NCBI RefSeq assembly: GCF_001678845.1
Contig: NZ_MAIQ01000011.1
Span: 26,238 to 90,237, forward strand
Length of the DNA: 64,000 nucleotides
Reading direction: 5' to 3'
From: Christensenella intestinihominis
GTDB taxonomy: Bacteria > Bacillota > Clostridia > Christensenellales > Christensenellaceae
Shown: positions 37,704 to 46,825 of the stretch, piece after piece
How the letters are laid out: each line of letters begins with the position of its first letter
Numbering within the stretch: the first letter of the stretch is position 1
Notes under the pieces: generated by a model
Databases searched by the model: none
What the model was told of the DNA's origin: nothing
Seen by the model: the letters and a program-made list of their open reading frames with translations, nothing else
Program-made: the position numbers and the translations under genes

Positions 37704-38780
37704 CTAACAGCTTTTCTTCATTTTGTTCCAAACCGGCACACGCCGGTCAATCACGGATTTGCGGATAACAATCTGCGCATCGATGACGCTGTGCGGCACT
37801 CCGATTGCCGTTCCGTTGATCAGGTTCAGGATGTTCCGGAAGCAATAAAGGCCCAGCTCCTCCATATTTTGCGCAATTGTGGTAAGCGGCGGATCGAGAT
37901 TCGCCGCAAGGGAAATATCGTCAAACCCGGTAATCCCGATATCATTTGGAACACGTATTCCATATTTCCTCAGCGCGGAGATCGCCCCCGCTGCAATGAG
38001 GTCGCTCGTTGTTACAAAAACCTCCGGCAGCTTCCGCGTACCGTGCCGTTCGAGGTACTCCCGCAGGAAGCAGTTGGCCGCCGTCGCCTTGTCAAGCTTC
38101 AACTCCGGATGGAACAGCATAAATTCCTTGTACTGTTTCAGGCCGTTTTCCTCCATTCCCGCTTTAAAGCCAAGACAGCGGTCCTTGAGGTTATCCATTT
38201 CCAGCGTTTCAGACAGCAAGCCGATTTTCGTATAGCCCCAGTCCTTCAACAGCGAGACCAGGTTACGCATCGCGCTCACATTATCCGTGGTTACCGACGG
38301 CAGGGACGACCCCGCTATTTTCCTGTCGCACAAGATTACGGGCACGGATTTATTTGCTTTGCGGATAATATTCCCATCCATTGACCCGCCGATAAATATA
38401 ATGCCGTCGACGCCCTTGTCAAGAAGCGCATCCACGCCCATGCATTCCTTTTTATAATTGAATGCCATCTCGCAGATCATCGTCGTATAATTTTCCTGCA
38501 AGGCCGCATTCATAATGGACTGGACGCACCTCGCATAGAATTCATTCTTGATATCCGCAACCATGACGCCCACAACTTTTGAATTCTTGTCCCGCCCCTT
38601 AAGCCCGTAGCCGTTTGGCACATAATTGAACCGCTGCACCACCTCGATTACGCGCTGCCGGGTTGCGTCCGAAATTTTTGCCGTGCCGTTCAGCACATGG
38701 GATACGGTTGAAATGGATACCCCCGCTTCCCTCGCCACGTCATGGATTGTTGTTTTTTTCTTTGCCCTGTCTTTGATCAT
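37704..38780 (-). CDS. LacI-family transcriptional regulator, second copy
   Basis: The 358-residue protein has the DNA-binding start TTIHDVAREAGVSISTVSHV and a type 1 periplasmic-like effector domain, with GVMVADIKNEFY, VILCDRKI and GITGFDDISLAA. It differs clearly from the neighbouring LacI protein, so it is not a recent duplicate. A degenerate version of the same operator lies about 40 bases upstream. It probably governs the lacI2, isomerase, GATase-like segment. GGAG is upstream of the ATG. Confidence 0.93.
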   Translation of the reverse strand: MIKDRAKKKTTIHDVAREAGVSISTVSHVLNGTAKISDATRQRVIEVVQRFNYVPNGYGLKGRDKNSKVVGVMVADIKNEFYARCVQSIMNAALQENYTTMICEMAFNYKKECMGVDALLDKGVDGIIFIGGSMDGNIIRKANKSVPVILCDRKIAGSSLPSVTTDNVSAMRNLVSLLKDWGYTKIGLLSETLEMDNLKDRCLGFKAGMEENGLKQYKEFMLFHPELKLDKATAANCFLREYLERHGTRKLPEVFVTTSDLIAAGAISALRKYGIRVPNDIGITGFDDISLAANLDPPLTTIAQNMEELGLYCFRNILNLINGTAIGVPHSVIDAQIVIRKSVIDRRVPVWNKMKKSC

Positions 38781-38820
38781 CTGCAGATGCTCCGATATAT
38801 AGGCCTTAACGCAAATTTTA

Positions 38821-38834
38821 TTAAACCGCTTTAA
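38821..38834. promoter_or_regulatory. Degenerate LacI operator upstream of the second lacI gene
   Basis: TTAAACCGCTTTAA has the same arms as the other two palindromes with a single central mismatch. It sits 41 bases upstream of the lacI start. Confidence 0.65.
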
Positions 38835-39200
38835 ATCCCTTTTTGCCTGAATAAGTTTTCTTATCCGAGTGCCTGAAACAATATGTACTGTAATTTTTCT
38901 TTTGGATTAAAATTTACTTTGACTGTTGTTTGAAGTATAGAATCTTTTCCCAAAAAAGACAACTCTTTTTTCTGCTGTTTCAATGAAAATTTCTACTGTT
39001 ATTTTCATTATTTTTTATAAAAATATTACATTTATGTCATTATTTTGTAAAGGCAGGCCTTCAAAAACCCAATTTCCTATCTTTGGAACGTTCATTAAAC
39101 CTTTTGTCGGAAAAAAATACAAATAATCCATTAAAAATTTTCATCGGTTTATCCGTCCGGTTTTAGGCGCGGAATAAAAACTTTTTTTAAAAAACGAAAC
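38835..39200. other. AT-rich intergenic stretch without a gene
   Basis: This roughly 370-base gap is markedly richer in A and T than its surroundings. I find no coding frame with a ribosome binding site and no RNA structure I recognise. It presumably holds the upstream part of the lacI promoter and the transcript end of the phosphate operon. Confidence 0.6.
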
Positions 39201-39246
39201 AAAAAAAGCAGGCAGCGGCTGAAAGAGGCCCTTTGCCTGCTTTTTC
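39201..39246 (-). terminator. Terminator of the pst-pho operon
   Basis: AAAAAGCAGGCA (39203-39214) pairs with TGCCTGCTTTTT (39234-39245), and a T-run follows on the minus strand, just after the phoR stop. Confidence 0.85.
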
Positions 39247-39255
39247 GGACGGAAG

Positions 39256-40983
39256 CTAATCTTTTTTCATGCGAACAATAAACCTGCTTCCCTCTCCCAG
39301 ATGGCTTTCCATTGTAAGCTCGCCATCATAAAGGGCGACAATATGCTTCACGATTGCAAGTCCCAGCCCCGTTCCGCTCACCGTAGCGCCGCCGGAATTT
39401 TTTGCGCGGTAGAAACGCTCAAAAATGCGGTTTACTTCGTCTTCCGGCACGCCGATCCCGGTATCCTGCACCTCGATCTCCACAAAATCATCCTGCTCCG
39501 AAAGCCGGATATCGATCGTCCCGCCTTCTTTATTATATTTTATGGCATTATCACATAAATTCAGCATCAGCTCGCGAATACGGTTTTTATTTGCCATCAT
39601 CGTGGCCGTTCCTGCAACGTGGACATCCAGCTTTCGTTTCACAATATGGTCCTCAAGCAGATGCAGCACATCCTCCGTTACCTTCGTGATATCCACCGTT
39701 TCGATTGCCTCGTCAATACTGATCTGCTCCAGCTCGGACAGCATCAGCGTATCGTTAATCAGGCCCATCAGGCGGTCCGATTCCTTGGAAATGCGCCGCG
39801 CATAATCTTTAATGCTGTCTTCATCCGATACCATACCATTGGCAACGAGTTGCGCAAACCCGTTGATGGAGGTGAGCGGCGTTTTCAGTTCATGGGAAAC
39901 GTTTGCCGCAAAATCCCTGCGCACCCGCTCGGAAAGCTCGATATCCGTCACATCGCTGATGAGTACAAGCATTGCATGGCCGCCCTCGCCGTTGATAAAG
40001 GCAGGCTCGTCCACGATGCTCGTATAGAATCGGTAGGTACGCCCGGTTTCATCATCCCGTGCTTCAAACTGCATGTTTTTCTTTTTCGCAAGCGATTTTT
40101 CAAGCTTTGATACGATGTCCGGCCTGCGTGTGTAATGCAGGATGTTTTCGCTCAGCGGCTCGCCCTCCACCCCGAATATGTTTTTAGCCGCGGTATTAAT
40201 CAGGAGCACGTCCTCTTTTTCATCGAGGATCATCAATCCTTCGTTGATGCTGTCAATAATAAGGGCCGTCTTGCGGTTTTCCAGCTTCACCCTTTCGATA
40301 TACCGGTTCAGCCGTTCCGAAATACGCGAAAACGCCTGCGCCATGTCGTCAAATTCCGGATAAGGGCTTTCAATGCTGAGCGTCTTTTGCTTGCCGTCGA
40401 TATAGCCCTGGATGGAATCATAAAGCTGCCTGAACGGTTTCAGGGTGTTGCCCACAATCTTTCCGGAAAGGAAAACGGCCAGTACCACAAGAAGGATAAA
40501 TACGATGATAATAACCGGAAGCGTCTGGTTCACCACCGCCGTCGCGTTGGCAAGAGGCATGGAATTGCGGACAATGATCCCGTCCGGCATCTGCTTTGCC
40601 ACGTAAATCATATCCTTTCCCGTTGTTTCCGAATACCGTACCGCCGTGCCGAAGCCCCCTGCAAGCGCCTGCTGTACCTCCGGGCGTTCAAGGTGGTTTT
40701 CCGTCTGCCGGGAATCCGCCTGTGTGTCCGCGAGCACAGTCCCGTCCTCTGCGATAATTGTGATCCGGTTGTTCTGCCCATATGCCTTCTGGTATTCGTC
40801 CGCCATTTCCTGGTAATCGGTTCTGTCCCCGAGGGAAAGTTCCATCGCGTTAATATTCCCTTTCAGCACGGCGATCACATCGTTCGTATAGGTTCCCCTG
40901 AAACTGGCCATGGACACCAACACCGTTACTACCAGCGCCACCACCAGAATGCAAGTGGTTAATTGTACAATTTTCTTTTTCAC
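39256..40983 (-). CDS. phoR: Phosphate-sensing histidine kinase PhoR
   Basis: The 575-residue kinase has two membrane helices (about 7-25 and 155-175) around an extracytoplasmic sensor, then HAMP-like and PAS regions. The dimerisation helix carries the phospho-acceptor in FAANVSHELKTPLTS, and the ATPase domain has NLCDNAIKYN, DTGIGVPED and GTGLGLAIVK. It pairs with PhoB two bases upstream and sits at the end of pstSCAB-phoU, so phosphate sensing is very likely. Start is GTG with GAGGT upstream. Confidence 0.95.
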   Translation of the reverse strand: MKKKIVQLTTCILVVALVVTVLVSMASFRGTYTNDVIAVLKGNINAMELSLGDRTDYQEMADEYQKAYGQNNRITIIAEDGTVLADTQADSRQTENHLERPEVQQALAGGFGTAVRYSETTGKDMIYVAKQMPDGIIVRNSMPLANATAVVNQTLPVIIIVFILLVVLAVFLSGKIVGNTLKPFRQLYDSIQGYIDGKQKTLSIESPYPEFDDMAQAFSRISERLNRYIERVKLENRKTALIIDSINEGLMILDEKEDVLLINTAAKNIFGVEGEPLSENILHYTRRPDIVSKLEKSLAKKKNMQFEARDDETGRTYRFYTSIVDEPAFINGEGGHAMLVLISDVTDIELSERVRRDFAANVSHELKTPLTSINGFAQLVANGMVSDEDSIKDYARRISKESDRLMGLINDTLMLSELEQISIDEAIETVDITKVTEDVLHLLEDHIVKRKLDVHVAGTATMMANKNRIRELMLNLCDNAIKYNKEGGTIDIRLSEQDDFVEIEVQDTGIGVPEDEVNRIFERFYRAKNSGGATVSGTGLGLAIVKHIVALYDGELTMESHLGEGSRFIVRMKKD

Positions 40984-40985
40984 AC

Positions 40986-41663
40986 TTATACCTCAAGCCG
41001 ATAGCCCACGCCGCGTACTGTTTTTATGCATTCGCCGCAGCGTCCTATCTTTTGTCGTAATGTTTTGATATGCATATCAACGGTGCGTGTTTCAATATCC
41101 GTATCGATTCCCCATATTTCATTGAGGAGCATTTCCCGCGTAAGTACGAGGCCGGGATTCCGCATAAAATAACGAAGCATTTCAAATTCCTTGTAAGTAA
41201 GCTCCGTTTTCTCGCCGTCCACATAAAGCGTATGCGCCGAGACATCGATTTTCAGGCCGCCAAGTTCAATCGGCTGCTGCGGCCGTGAAGTCCTCTTCGC
41301 GCGGCGGAGCACGGCGTTGACCCGCGCAATCAGCTCCAGCACCCCGAAGGGCTTTGTAATGTAATCATCCGCCCCCAGGTTCAGTCCCGACACCTTATCC
41401 ACCTCTGTCGTACGCGCGGTCAGGAAAATAACCGGGACGTCAAACCCGCTTTGGGAGGACAACCGCCGGAATACTTCAAACCCGTCGATCCCGGGCAGCA
41501 TAATATCCAGAAGAATTACATCCGGTTCCTCATGCTTTTCATATTGTTCGAGGAAATCTTCCCCGCACTCGTACGTATCTACCGTAAATTTTGCCGATTT
41601 GAGCGTGCACAGGATCAGTTCCCTTACCGAAGCGTCGTCTTCCACTACCGCAATATATGCCAC
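40986..41663 (-). CDS. phoB: Response regulator PhoB/PhoP (OmpR family)
   Basis: The 225-residue regulator has a receiver domain with phospho-acceptor D53 in DVILLDIMLPG and the conserved Lys in DDYITKPF. A winged-helix DNA-binding domain ends in IKTVRGVGYRLEV. It is expected to bind the TGTAAAA repeats before pstS. GTG is the start, with GAGGT upstream. It precedes phoR by two bases. Confidence 0.95.
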   Translation of the reverse strand: MAYIAVVEDDASVRELILCTLKSAKFTVDTYECGEDFLEQYEKHEEPDVILLDIMLPGIDGFEVFRRLSSQSGFDVPVIFLTARTTEVDKVSGLNLGADDYITKPFGVLELIARVNAVLRRAKRTSRPQQPIELGGLKIDVSAHTLYVDGEKTELTYKEFEMLRYFMRNPGLVLTREMLLNEIWGIDTDIETRTVDMHIKTLRQKIGRCGECIKTVRGVGYRLEV

Positions 41664-41714
41664 TGTTTTCTTACCTCACACGTTTACTATGCATATTATA
41701 TCATACATCCGTCC

Positions 41715-42371
41715 TCAGAGAATACGGCTGTCTTTGTGTACCCCCGTCTCGGAAAACACCGCCCACTCCGCAATATTTTCCGCATGGTCCCCGATCCGTT
41801 CCAGATATTTTGCAATCATCAGGAAATCTACGATTTGGTCAATCTTTTCCCGGTCCTCGATGGCCATATCCAGCAGTTCGGTTTTCACGACGTCGTACAG
41901 GCGGTCCACCTCATTGTCCATCCCGATTACTTCCTCGGCAAGCCCCATATCCCTGTGGACATAGGAATCCACCGCCATATGGACCATCTGCGCCGTTGTC
42001 CGTCCCATTTTTGAAATATGCTGCGGACGGGGGATCGTGATTTCCTTGCATACGGAAAGCGTAATTTCGGAAATATCCGCCGCCTGGTCGCAAATACGCT
42101 CGATATCGGTAATCATTTTCAGCGCCGCGGAGATAATGCGCAAATCCTTTGCCACCGGCTGCTGTTTCATGATGAGTTTCATGGAACGGCTTTCAATCTG
42201 CCGCGCCATCGCGTCTACGAGGTCGTCGTCCTCGATAATTTCCCGTGCGCCCCCCGCATCGCAATTTTCGATCACCTTGACGACCTTGGTGATTGTCTGT
42301 TCCGCGCGTGCGCCCATACGGATCAAATCCAGGTTTAAATTTTCCAGTTCTATATCAAATTTATTTCTCAT
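41715..42371 (-). CDS. phoU: Phosphate transport regulator PhoU
   Basis: PhoU of 218 residues is an all-helical, two-repeat protein that links the Pst transporter to PhoR and damps signalling when phosphate is ample. Each half carries the metal-binding E/DxxxD pattern, seen as DDDLVDAMARQIES and MDNEVDRLYDVV. I chose ATG 42371 with GGGAAAGGGG upstream over a TTG at 42392. It overlaps nothing and starts 17 bases after pstB. Confidence 0.95.
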   Translation of the reverse strand: MRNKFDIELENLNLDLIRMGARAEQTITKVVKVIENCDAGGAREIIEDDDLVDAMARQIESRSMKLIMKQQPVAKDLRIISAALKMITDIERICDQAADISEITLSVCKEITIPRPQHISKMGRTTAQMVHMAVDSYVHRDMGLAEEVIGMDNEVDRLYDVVKTELLDMAIEDREKIDQIVDFLMIAKYLERIGDHAENIAEWAVFSETGVHKDSRIL

Positions 42372-42388
42372 GGTTTCCCCTTTCCCGA

Positions 42389-43144
42389 TCAACCGAAGCG
42401 TCCGGTAATGTAATCTTCCGTCCGCTTGTCCTGCGGCATGCTGAACAAATCCTCCGTTTTCCCGAATTCCACCATTTCCCCAAGCAGGAAAAACGCGGTC
42501 CGGTCTGATATACGGACGGCCTGCTGCATATTGTGTGTAACGATAACAACAGTGTATTTCTTTTTCAGTTCGCTCATTAAGTCTTCGATTTTTGTCGTAG
42601 AGATCGGATCGAGCGCCGAGGTCGGCTCATCCATCAAAATGACTTCCGGTGAAACCGCAATGGCCCGGGCGATGCACAGCCTTTGCTGCTGCCCGCCCGA
42701 AAGTCCAAGCGCGCTTTTTTTCAGGCGGTCGCGCACCTCTTCCCATAACGCCGCCCCTTTCAGGCTGCTTTCCACAATCTCATCGAGATCGTTGCGGTTT
42801 TTGATCCCGTGAATCCTCGGCCCATAGGCAATATTGTCATAAATACTCATGGGAAACGGATTCGGCTTCTGGAACACCATACCGACTTTTTTCCGCAGGA
42901 TCGTCACATCTACCTTCGGGTCATAGATGTTCTCGTTGTCCAGCAGTATTTCACCTGTGATTTTCACTCCTTCCACAAGGTCGTTCATGCGGTTGAGCGT
43001 TTTCAGGTAGGTGGATTTCCCGCATCCGGAAGGCCCGATAAGCGCGGTAATTTTACCCGCTTCAACCTCGATGTTTACATCCTTAAGGGCATGGTTTTGC
43101 CCATAATACAGATTCAGGTTTTTCGTTGAAATTTTTATATCCAA
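42389..43144 (-). CDS. pstB: Phosphate ABC transporter ATPase PstB
   Basis: PstB of 251 residues powers phosphate uptake. Walker A is GPSGCGKST, the signature LSGGQQQR, Walker [13 protein letters not shown]. The usual family N-terminus [15 protein letters not shown] begins at a TTG (43144) with GGAAAGGGG seven bases upstream. The frame also has a GTG at 43162, but that codon lies in the ribosome binding site, so I prefer TTG. It follows pstA closely. Confidence 0.95.
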   Translation of the reverse strand: MDIKISTKNLNLYYGQNHALKDVNIEVEAGKITALIGPSGCGKSTYLKTLNRMNDLVEGVKITGEILLDNENIYDPKVDVTILRKKVGMVFQKPNPFPMSIYDNIAYGPRIHGIKNRNDLDEIVESSLKGAALWEEVRDRLKKSALGLSGGQQQRLCIARAIAVSPEVILMDEPTSALDPISTTKIEDLMSELKKKYTVVIVTHNMQQAVRISDRTAFFLLGEMVEFGKTEDLFSMPQDKRTEDYITGRFG

Positions 43145-43161
43145 GGTGCTACCCCTTTCCA

Positions 43162-44049
43162 CTACTTACTTTTGTTGCTGAAGCGTTTGCTCAGGTAATT
43201 GGTCAGCAAATTGATGACAAGGACAATAACGACCAGCACTGCGGCGATTCCGAACGCCGGTTCATTTTGTCCCTTGGCAGCGTATGTATAAAGCTGGACG
43301 GTCAATGTTGCCCCGGATTCCGTCATGTGTCCGAAAAAGTTGGTCGGCATATTGGTGCCGATCCCGGACGTAAAGAGCAGCGCCGCCGATTCGCCTACGA
43401 TCCTGCCGATGGCCAGGATAATGGCCGTAATAATTCCCGGAAGCGCGCCGGGCAGGATAATCGTACGAATCATATGCCATTTGGTGGTTCCAATGCCGAG
43501 GGCGCCTTCCCGGTATTCGTTCGGCACTGTTTTCAGCGCTTCCTGCGTTGTCCGTACGATAATCGGCAAGATCATCAAAACAAGGGTAAACGCACCCGCA
43601 AGGATTGAATATCCGAGGGCAAGCGTCACTCCAAAAAACAATGCGCCGAACAGGCCGTATAATACGGAAGGAATCCCCGCCAGGGTTTCCGTCGTAAATT
43701 CAATGATTTTAACAATCTTCCCGCGTTTTGCATATTCATTGAGGAAGATTGCCGCGCCCACCCCGATCGGCGTTGCAATCAGGAGCGTAATGCCGATCAT
43801 ATAGAGCGTATTGAGGATGCTGGGCAGGATTCCCACCGTTTTATTGAGCGCCGAAGGCGCTGTGGAAAGGAATTCCCAGTTTACGTTTGGAAGCCCGCGT
43901 ATCATAATATAAATCAGCAGGTAAAATAGTATTACAACCGTAAGGATGGCGCAGGCATAAATGGCAAACTGCTGTGCCGCGTCCTTGGGGCGGCGTTTCT
44001 TTTTCATCAGGCTGACGTTGTTGGAAAGCTTTTCCGCGCTACTTTTCAT
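43162..44049 (-). CDS. pstA: Phosphate ABC transporter permease PstA
   Basis: PstA of 295 residues has six membrane helices and the EAA-type loop [18 protein letters not shown]. It forms the channel with PstC. An AGGAGG lies at the end of pstC before its ATG, and the genes overlap by 11 bases, implying coupled translation. Confidence 0.95.
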   Translation of the reverse strand: MKSSAEKLSNNVSLMKKKRRPKDAAQQFAIYACAILTVVILFYLLIYIMIRGLPNVNWEFLSTAPSALNKTVGILPSILNTLYMIGITLLIATPIGVGAAIFLNEYAKRGKIVKIIEFTTETLAGIPSVLYGLFGALFFGVTLALGYSILAGAFTLVLMILPIIVRTTQEALKTVPNEYREGALGIGTTKWHMIRTIILPGALPGIITAIILAIGRIVGESAALLFTSGIGTNMPTNFFGHMTESGATLTVQLYTYAAKGQNEPAFGIAAVLVVIVLVINLLTNYLSKRFSNKSK

Positions 44050-44974
44050 TGGCCGCCGCCTCCTTTTTCAAGAGCGTATTGAGAACGACGTTGATTACCA
44101 TAATGAAGATAAATAGCACAAGGCCGATGCTGAAAAGCGCTTCCCGGTGCAACCCGGATGCATAGCTCATTTCAGAAACGATGCCCGTAGTAAGAAACCG
44201 TACGCTGCTGAAAAGCGCAGGCATGTTGGCTACGTTTCCGGAAACAAGGATGATCGCCATCGCTTCGCCGAGGGCCCGGCCGATGCCGAGCACAATCCCT
44301 GTAATAATTCCGGATTTTGCCGCCGGAATCTGCACTTTGAAAATTGTCTGCATTTTAGTCGCCCCCATCGCGAGCGACGCTTCTTTATATTCCTGCGGAA
44401 CCGCCTTGAGGGACGTGATGCTGATGTTTACGACGGTGGGCAAAATCATAATTGTAAGTACGATAATTCCAGATAAAAGGTTTGCCCCGCCGGTAAACGT
44501 ATGGGTCGGATCGTTTGCATACAGCAGCATTTCCAGCTTGGAAATCTGCGGGACAAGGATAATCATTCCCAGAAGGCCGTATACCACCGACGGGATTCCC
44601 GCCAAAAGCTCGATCGCCGGTTTTACCACGCCCGCAATCCTTTTATGGGCCACCTCGGAAACGAATACGGCGGCCATAAGCGCAATGGGTACGCCGGCCA
44701 AAATGGTAATTCCCGTTCCCACAAGGGACGTGAGGATCATGGGAAGTATCCCAAATTTCGGATCGGCGGCAGTCGGCGCCCATTCCGTACCAAACAGGAA
44801 GTCCTTAAGGCCGATTGTAAACATTGCGGGAGCGCCGGAATAAATCATATAAATTGTAATTACCAATACGGCAACGATTGCAAACGCACCGCACGCGATG
44901 AAAATCCCTTTCATCGTCTGCTCGAGAACGGTCTTGCTTTTCCTGCCGCCTATGATTGTCATGCTGGCATTCAT
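44039..44974 (-). CDS. pstC: Phosphate ABC transporter permease PstC
   Basis: PstC of 311 residues is the second channel subunit, with six membrane helices and the EAA loop SLKAVPQEYKEASLAMGATK. IPSVVYGLLG is another family block. ATG 44974 has AAGGAG upstream; the frame extends to 45007 without support. A stem-loop separates it from pstS. Confidence 0.95.
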   Translation of the reverse strand: MNASMTIIGGRKSKTVLEQTMKGIFIACGAFAIVAVLVITIYMIYSGAPAMFTIGLKDFLFGTEWAPTAADPKFGILPMILTSLVGTGITILAGVPIALMAAVFVSEVAHKRIAGVVKPAIELLAGIPSVVYGLLGMIILVPQISKLEMLLYANDPTHTFTGGANLLSGIIVLTIMILPTVVNISITSLKAVPQEYKEASLAMGATKMQTIFKVQIPAAKSGIITGIVLGIGRALGEAMAIILVSGNVANMPALFSSVRFLTTGIVSEMSYASGLHREALFSIGLVLFIFIMVINVVLNTLLKKEAAANEK

Positions 44975-45012
44975 ATTTTTCTCCTTAACACTAAAAATCC
45001 CCCTCATCGCTG

Positions 45013-45044
45013 AAAGGGACGCGGCTTTTCCTCCGCGTCCCTTT
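45013..45044 (-). other. Stem-loop between pstS and pstC
   Basis: A perfect 12-bp stem (45013-45024 with 45033-45044) and an 8-base loop. No T-run follows directly on the minus strand, so it is likely to protect pstS mRNA or attenuate pstC, which fits the need for more binding protein than channel. Confidence 0.75.
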
Positions 45045-45064
45045 CCACTATCCTAGAGGAAATG

Positions 45065-45979
45065 TTATGAAACTGTAATCAGTTTGTTATCCGCTACAAC
45101 CGCCTGGCCGTCCGCACCCATTACGAAGTCGAGGAATGCCTGCACTTCCGGGCGGAGGGTTTCGCCTTTTTTCGTTGCCATGATGAAAGGCCTCGAGAGC
45201 GGATAGTCTCCCGCCTTGATCGCCTCTTCCGTCGCTTCCGCGCCGTCCACCTTAAGCGCCGTTACCGTATCGTCAAGCGCTTCCAGCGATACGTAACCGA
45301 TCGCAGCCGGCGTAGAGGATACCGCGGTCTTTACAGCGCCCGTTTCGTTCAGTTCCTGCGCATATTTGCATTGGTCTTCAATTCCCAGCAATTCTTCAAA
45401 CGCGCCGCGCGTGCCCGAGGAAGCTTCGCGTCCGATCACTACGATCGGCTGGTCGTCGCCGCCAAGGTCTTTCCAGTTTGTGACCTCACCGGTGTATACC
45501 TTTACCAGGTCTTCCGACGTGATTTCTTTGGCCGCATTGCTCGGATGTACGATAACCGCGATCCCGTCGATTGCAATCGTGTGGCCGTCAAGCGCTGCCG
45601 ACTCTTCATCCTTCAGTTCCCTGGAAGCATTCCCGATATCGGATTTCCCGGATTCCGCATCCTGGAGTCCTACCGACGAACCGCCAAGCTGTACGTCGAC
45701 CGACACATCGGGGTTTTTCGCCATAAACGCTTCTTTCAGCGCGTTGGCAACCTGCTCCATCGAAGTGGAACCGGACATTGCGACCGTGCCGGAAAGCGCT
45801 TCGCCGGAAGCCTCTTCCGAAGCGGACGCCGTTGCTTCCGCAGCATCGGATGCGCTTGCTTCCACAGAAGCAGATTCGCTCGGGGCTGCCGAAGATTCCT
45901 GCGCTGCCGGTGCGGAGCAGCCAATGGCTGCAAACACCATACAAAGTACCAGAGCTGTGATCGTAATAATTTTTTTCAT
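45065..45979 (-). CDS. pstS: Phosphate-binding lipoprotein PstS
   Basis: PstS of 304 residues captures phosphate outside the membrane. The lipobox AAIGC gives Cys21. A Ser/Ala/Glu-rich linker (about 25-60) follows. The phosphate-binding loops are SGSTSM and GREASSGTRGAF, with DIGNASREL between them. It is the first gene of the operon, with AAGGAG before ATG and a Pho box upstream. Confidence 0.95.
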   Translation of the reverse strand: MKKIITITALVLCMVFAAIGCSAPAAQESSAAPSESASVEASASDAAEATASASEEASGEALSGTVAMSGSTSMEQVANALKEAFMAKNPDVSVDVQLGGSSVGLQDAESGKSDIGNASRELKDEESAALDGHTIAIDGIAVIVHPSNAAKEITSEDLVKVYTGEVTNWKDLGGDDQPIVVIGREASSGTRGAFEELLGIEDQCKYAQELNETGAVKTAVSSTPAAIGYVSLEALDDTVTALKVDGAEATEEAIKAGDYPLSRPFIMATKKGETLRPEVQAFLDFVMGADGQAVVADNKLITVS

Positions 45980-46025
45980 GTTCGTTCTCCTTGTTTAAAT
46001 TATTGAAAACTTTAACGATGAGTGT

Positions 46026-46031
46026 ATTATA
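46026..46031 (-). promoter_or_regulatory. -10 box of pstS
   Basis: A perfect TATAAT on the minus strand lies 10 bases downstream of the Pho box, with no good -35, as expected for an activator-dependent Pho promoter. Confidence 0.7.
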
Positions 46032-46040
46032 AAATGCCAT

Positions 46041-46080
46041 TGTAAAATTAAATGCCTTGTTCTGTAAAATCCATGTAAAA
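46041..46080 (-). promoter_or_regulatory. Pho box (PhoB/PhoP binding repeats)
   Basis: TTTTACA occurs on the minus strand at 46080-46074, 46069-46063 and 46047-46041, spaced 11 and 22 bases. A further copy, at 46112-46106, is almost in phase. The 11-bp periodicity is the Gram-positive PhoP pattern. Confidence 0.85.
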
Positions 46081-46160
46081 TCAAAAAATTTATGTTTATG
46101 TGGTTTGTAAAAAGGCGGTAAAGTCAAAAAATCCGCTCTGTCAGGCCGTTTTGTGGAACA

Positions 46161-46189
46161 AAAAAATACCGCAGCAAATACTGCGGTAT
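46161..46189 (-). terminator. Terminator after the cyclophilin gene
   Basis: ATACCGCAG and CTGCGGTAT form a 9-bp stem with a 6-base loop, followed by seven T residues on the minus strand. Confidence 0.88.
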
Positions 46190-46227
46190 CAAATACCGTT
46201 TTAAACCGATCAGGCTGCAGCCGCAGG

Positions 46228-46701
46228 TCAGTCTTCGACCGTGACCTTTTCCATTACGATATCGGCAAGCGGGCGGTCTGAGAAATCCGTTTTCATGGAA
46301 GCGATCTCATCAACGACCTCCATCCCTTCAACGACCTTTCCGAATGCCGCATACTGCCCGTCGAGATGCGGAGCATCCGCATGCATAATGAAAAATTGGG
46401 AACCCGCCGAATTCGGGTCCATGCTGCGCGCCATGGAAATTACGCCACGCTTATGCTTAAGCGGATTGTCATACCCGTTGGAGGAAAATTCTCCCTCGAT
46501 GCTGTAACCCGGTCCGCCTGTCCCCGTTCCCTTGGGGCAGCCGCCCTGAATCATGAAACCTTTAATGACCCGATGAAACGTAAGTCCGTCGTAAAAGCCT
46601 TCATTAACCAGCTTTTTAAAATTTTCTACCGTTTTTGGAGCAGCTTTCTCGTCGAGCTTAACCTTGATGGTGCCGCCGCCTTTCATCTTGATAACGATCA
46701 T
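46228..46701 (-). CDS. Cyclophilin-type peptidyl-prolyl cis-trans isomerase
   Basis: The 157-residue cytosolic protein (no signal peptide) is a compact cyclophilin. The catalytic Arg is in [35 protein letters not shown] is the core that holds the active-site Phe and His. It helps fold proline-containing proteins. GGGAGG precedes the ATG. It follows hydF in the same direction across 124 bases and ends at a terminator. Confidence 0.95.
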   Translation of the reverse strand: MIVIKMKGGGTIKVKLDEKAAPKTVENFKKLVNEGFYDGLTFHRVIKGFMIQGGCPKGTGTGGPGYSIEGEFSSNGYDNPLKHKRGVISMARSMDPNSAGSQFFIMHADAPHLDGQYAAFGKVVEGMEVVDEIASMKTDFSDRPLADIVMEKVTVED

Positions 46702-46825
46702 TCCTCTGCCTCCCGGTATATACGGCCTGCCGGCCGCTTTTTGCGTACATTATACTTGATTTCACGCTCTTTGTAAACCGCGCGCACACGTCGGGCGCAC
46801 GTGCGGGGTGTGCTCTCCGTATTTT

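Noticed and set aside
42389..43162. PstB starting at GTG 43162
   Set aside because: That GTG overlaps the GGAAAGGGG that serves the TTG at 43144, where the family-typical N-terminus begins.
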